From Bacillota bacterium (GTDB taxonomy: Bacteria > Bacillota > Clostridia > Lachnospirales > Lachnospiraceae): a stretch of DNA of 7,133 nt. Position 1 is the stretch's first letter, and each line of letters begins with the position of its first letter. The position numbers were made by a program, and so were the translations under genes. The stretch spans positions 1 through 7,133 of the forward strand of contig JAEWHU010000066.1 of the NCBI GenBank assembly GCA_023387635.1, given 5' to 3'. This document shows, one piece after another, positions 6,822-7,133 of this stretch. Below the pieces are notes generated by a model. That model was not told where the DNA came from. It saw nothing but the letters and a program-made list of their open reading frames with translations, and searched no databases.

Positions 6822-6863
6822 ATTATTCTCCCTCGTACATTATTTAGTTTTTTATAAAAAATA

Positions 6864-6873
6864 CTATTGGTAA
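6864..6873. repeat. Direct repeat CTATTGGTAA, copy 1
   Basis: The 10-base word CTATTGGTAA occurs here and again at 6993-7002, in the same orientation, 129 bases apart and both inside the operon leader. It is one of the few GC-containing words in the leader. It could be a paired regulator site or chance. Confidence 0.3.
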
Positions 6874-6960
6874 TAATTGTAAGTTAAGTATATATTATCA
6901 TATTATATTTAAAATTTAGGTGTTATTATTTTGTTTTAGTATCATTTTTTTATTTTTTTC

Positions 6961-6978
6961 CATAATATGTATATTATG
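6961..6978. promoter_or_regulatory. 18-bp palindrome, possible operator
   Basis: CATAATAT-GT-ATATTATG is a perfect inverted repeat with 8-bp arms and a 2-base centre, the geometry of a dimeric repressor or activator site. It sits about 140 bases before the operon's first start codon and overlaps a weak candidate -10 element. No regulator gene is in the window. The AT-rich background makes chance palindromes more likely than usual. Confidence 0.35.
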
Positions 6979-6992
6979 AAAATTACTATATT

Positions 6993-7002
6993 CTATTGGT
7001 AA
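6993..7002. repeat. Direct repeat CTATTGGTAA, copy 2
   Basis: Second copy of the word at 6864-6873. It lies just after the upstream terminator in the transcription direction of the operon and overlaps the weak candidate -35 TTTACC. Confidence 0.3.
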
Positions 7003-7006
7003 AGAC

Positions 7007-7039
7007 AAAAAAAGAGACGGATTAAATCCATCTCTTTTT
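7007..7039 (-). terminator. Intrinsic terminator of the upstream minus-strand gene
   Basis: Nine pairs (7009-7017 AAAAAGAGA with 7031-7039) continue after one C-A mismatch into four more (7019-7022 GGAT with 7026-7029 ATCC) around a 3-base loop. Read on the minus strand, it ends in seven consecutive T (7013-7007). It lies 46 bases after the stop of the partial gene at the right edge and insulates the six-gene operon from it. A T-rich tail also follows on the plus strand, so it could work both ways. Confidence 0.85.
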
Positions 7040-7085
7040 ATCTTTTTATTCTATAATTTTAATATATAAATCATTTAAATATGAA

Positions 7086-7133
7086 TTATTTCACATCTTT
7101 TATACTAAAGCTGATTCTTCCCATTTTATCTTT
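7086..7133 (-). CDS. C-terminal end of a gene running off the right edge, possibly an S1-domain protein
   Basis: The last 15 codons and TAA stop (7086-7088) of a minus-strand frame that is open to the window edge. The visible end is KDKMGRISFSIKDVK. GRISFSIKD resembles the final strand of S1 RNA-binding domains ('GRISLSxKD'), as in ribosomal protein S1 homologues or the IspH-S1 fusions of Clostridia. A strong terminator 46 bases downstream supports a real gene end here. The identification rests on about ten residues and is tentative; the gene itself is more certain than its family. Confidence 0.5.
   Translation of the reverse strand, partial: KDKMGRISFSIKDVK

Larger units (their letters stand above)
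6822..7006 (-). promoter_or_regulatory. Leader/promoter region of the six-gene operon
   Basis: This non-coding stretch lies between the terminator of the preceding gene and the first gene of the operon, so the operon promoter should be here. It is so AT-rich that promoter calls are unsafe. One candidate is TTTACC (6998-7003) with CATAAT (6973-6978) 19 bases away, the -10 overlapping the palindrome at 6961-6978. Another is a perfect TATAAT (6902-6907, minus strand) without a good -35. No open frame of useful length with a ribosome site lies in it. Confidence 0.4.

Noticed and set aside
6822..6840. Five-codon minicistron (MYEGE) overlapping the ribosome site of the first operon gene
   Set aside because: Tiny, with no ribosome site of its own; a short ATG-to-TAA run is expected by chance in sequence this AT-rich.
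6679..6873. 64-codon open frame on the plus strand at the start of the rhodanese-thioredoxin gene
   Set aside because: Its hydrophobic look is the mirror of the minus-strand signal/anchor region, and there is no independent support.
6898..7085. Riboswitch or small RNA in the operon leader
   Set aside because: Apart from the terminator and palindrome there is no conserved GC-containing structure; the region is mostly A/T runs.

Overview
The window is very AT-rich. It carries short, well-spaced genes with strong Shine-Dalgarno sites (AAGGAGG type), a Gram-positive-style lipoprotein signal and U-rich hairpin terminators. This points to a low-GC Firmicute, most likely of the class Clostridia. 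No ribosomal RNA, tRNA, CRISPR array, insertion sequence or phage gene is visible.

Layout. Bases 1-936 (+) hold the 3' part of an aminoglycoside-phosphotransferase/RdoA-type kinase gene, which is open at the left window edge. A bidirectional hairpin terminator (940-982) separates it from a convergent block of six genes on the minus strand. In transcription order these are: a membrane-anchored rhodanese-thioredoxin-thioredoxin fusion (6821-5622), a 97-residue secreted six-cysteine protein (5566-5273), a six-bladed beta-propeller lipoprotein (5176-4175), two different FtsX/MacB-type permeases (4154-3063 and 3036-1822) and a MacB/LolD-type ABC ATPase (1739-1074). Gaps are 20 to 96 bases and no U-tailed terminator lies between the genes, so this looks like one operon. 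Upstream of it, 6822-7006 is a non-coding leader/promoter region with an 18-bp palindrome at 6961-6978. A strong terminator (7007-7039) and the last 15 codons of another minus-strand gene (7086-7133, possibly an S1-domain protein) close the window.

How the genes may work together (inference). The small protein has a Sec signal peptide, six cysteines in its mature part and the best ribosome binding site of the window, so it looks like the abundant product. The anchored fusion protein just upstream carries two CxxC redox centres and a rhodanese cysteine, and could make, reshuffle or reduce disulfides in the small protein outside the membrane. The propeller lipoprotein may bind it at the cell surface. 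The MacB-type transporter could expel it or a related molecule from the membrane or envelope, as in bacteriocin self-protection. This set (small Cys-rich secreted peptide, thioredoxin-like protein, six-bladed propeller lipoprotein, MacB-type ABC) recalls, from memory, clusters around NVEALA-type peptides in Bacteroidota. I know of no described Firmicute counterpart, and this operon is the candidate novel system in the window.

Several starts were set by ribosome binding sites rather than by the longest open frame. The two permeases and the lipoprotein are called at internal ATG codons. The kinase frame is treated as 5'-truncated rather than starting at the GTG at 37.
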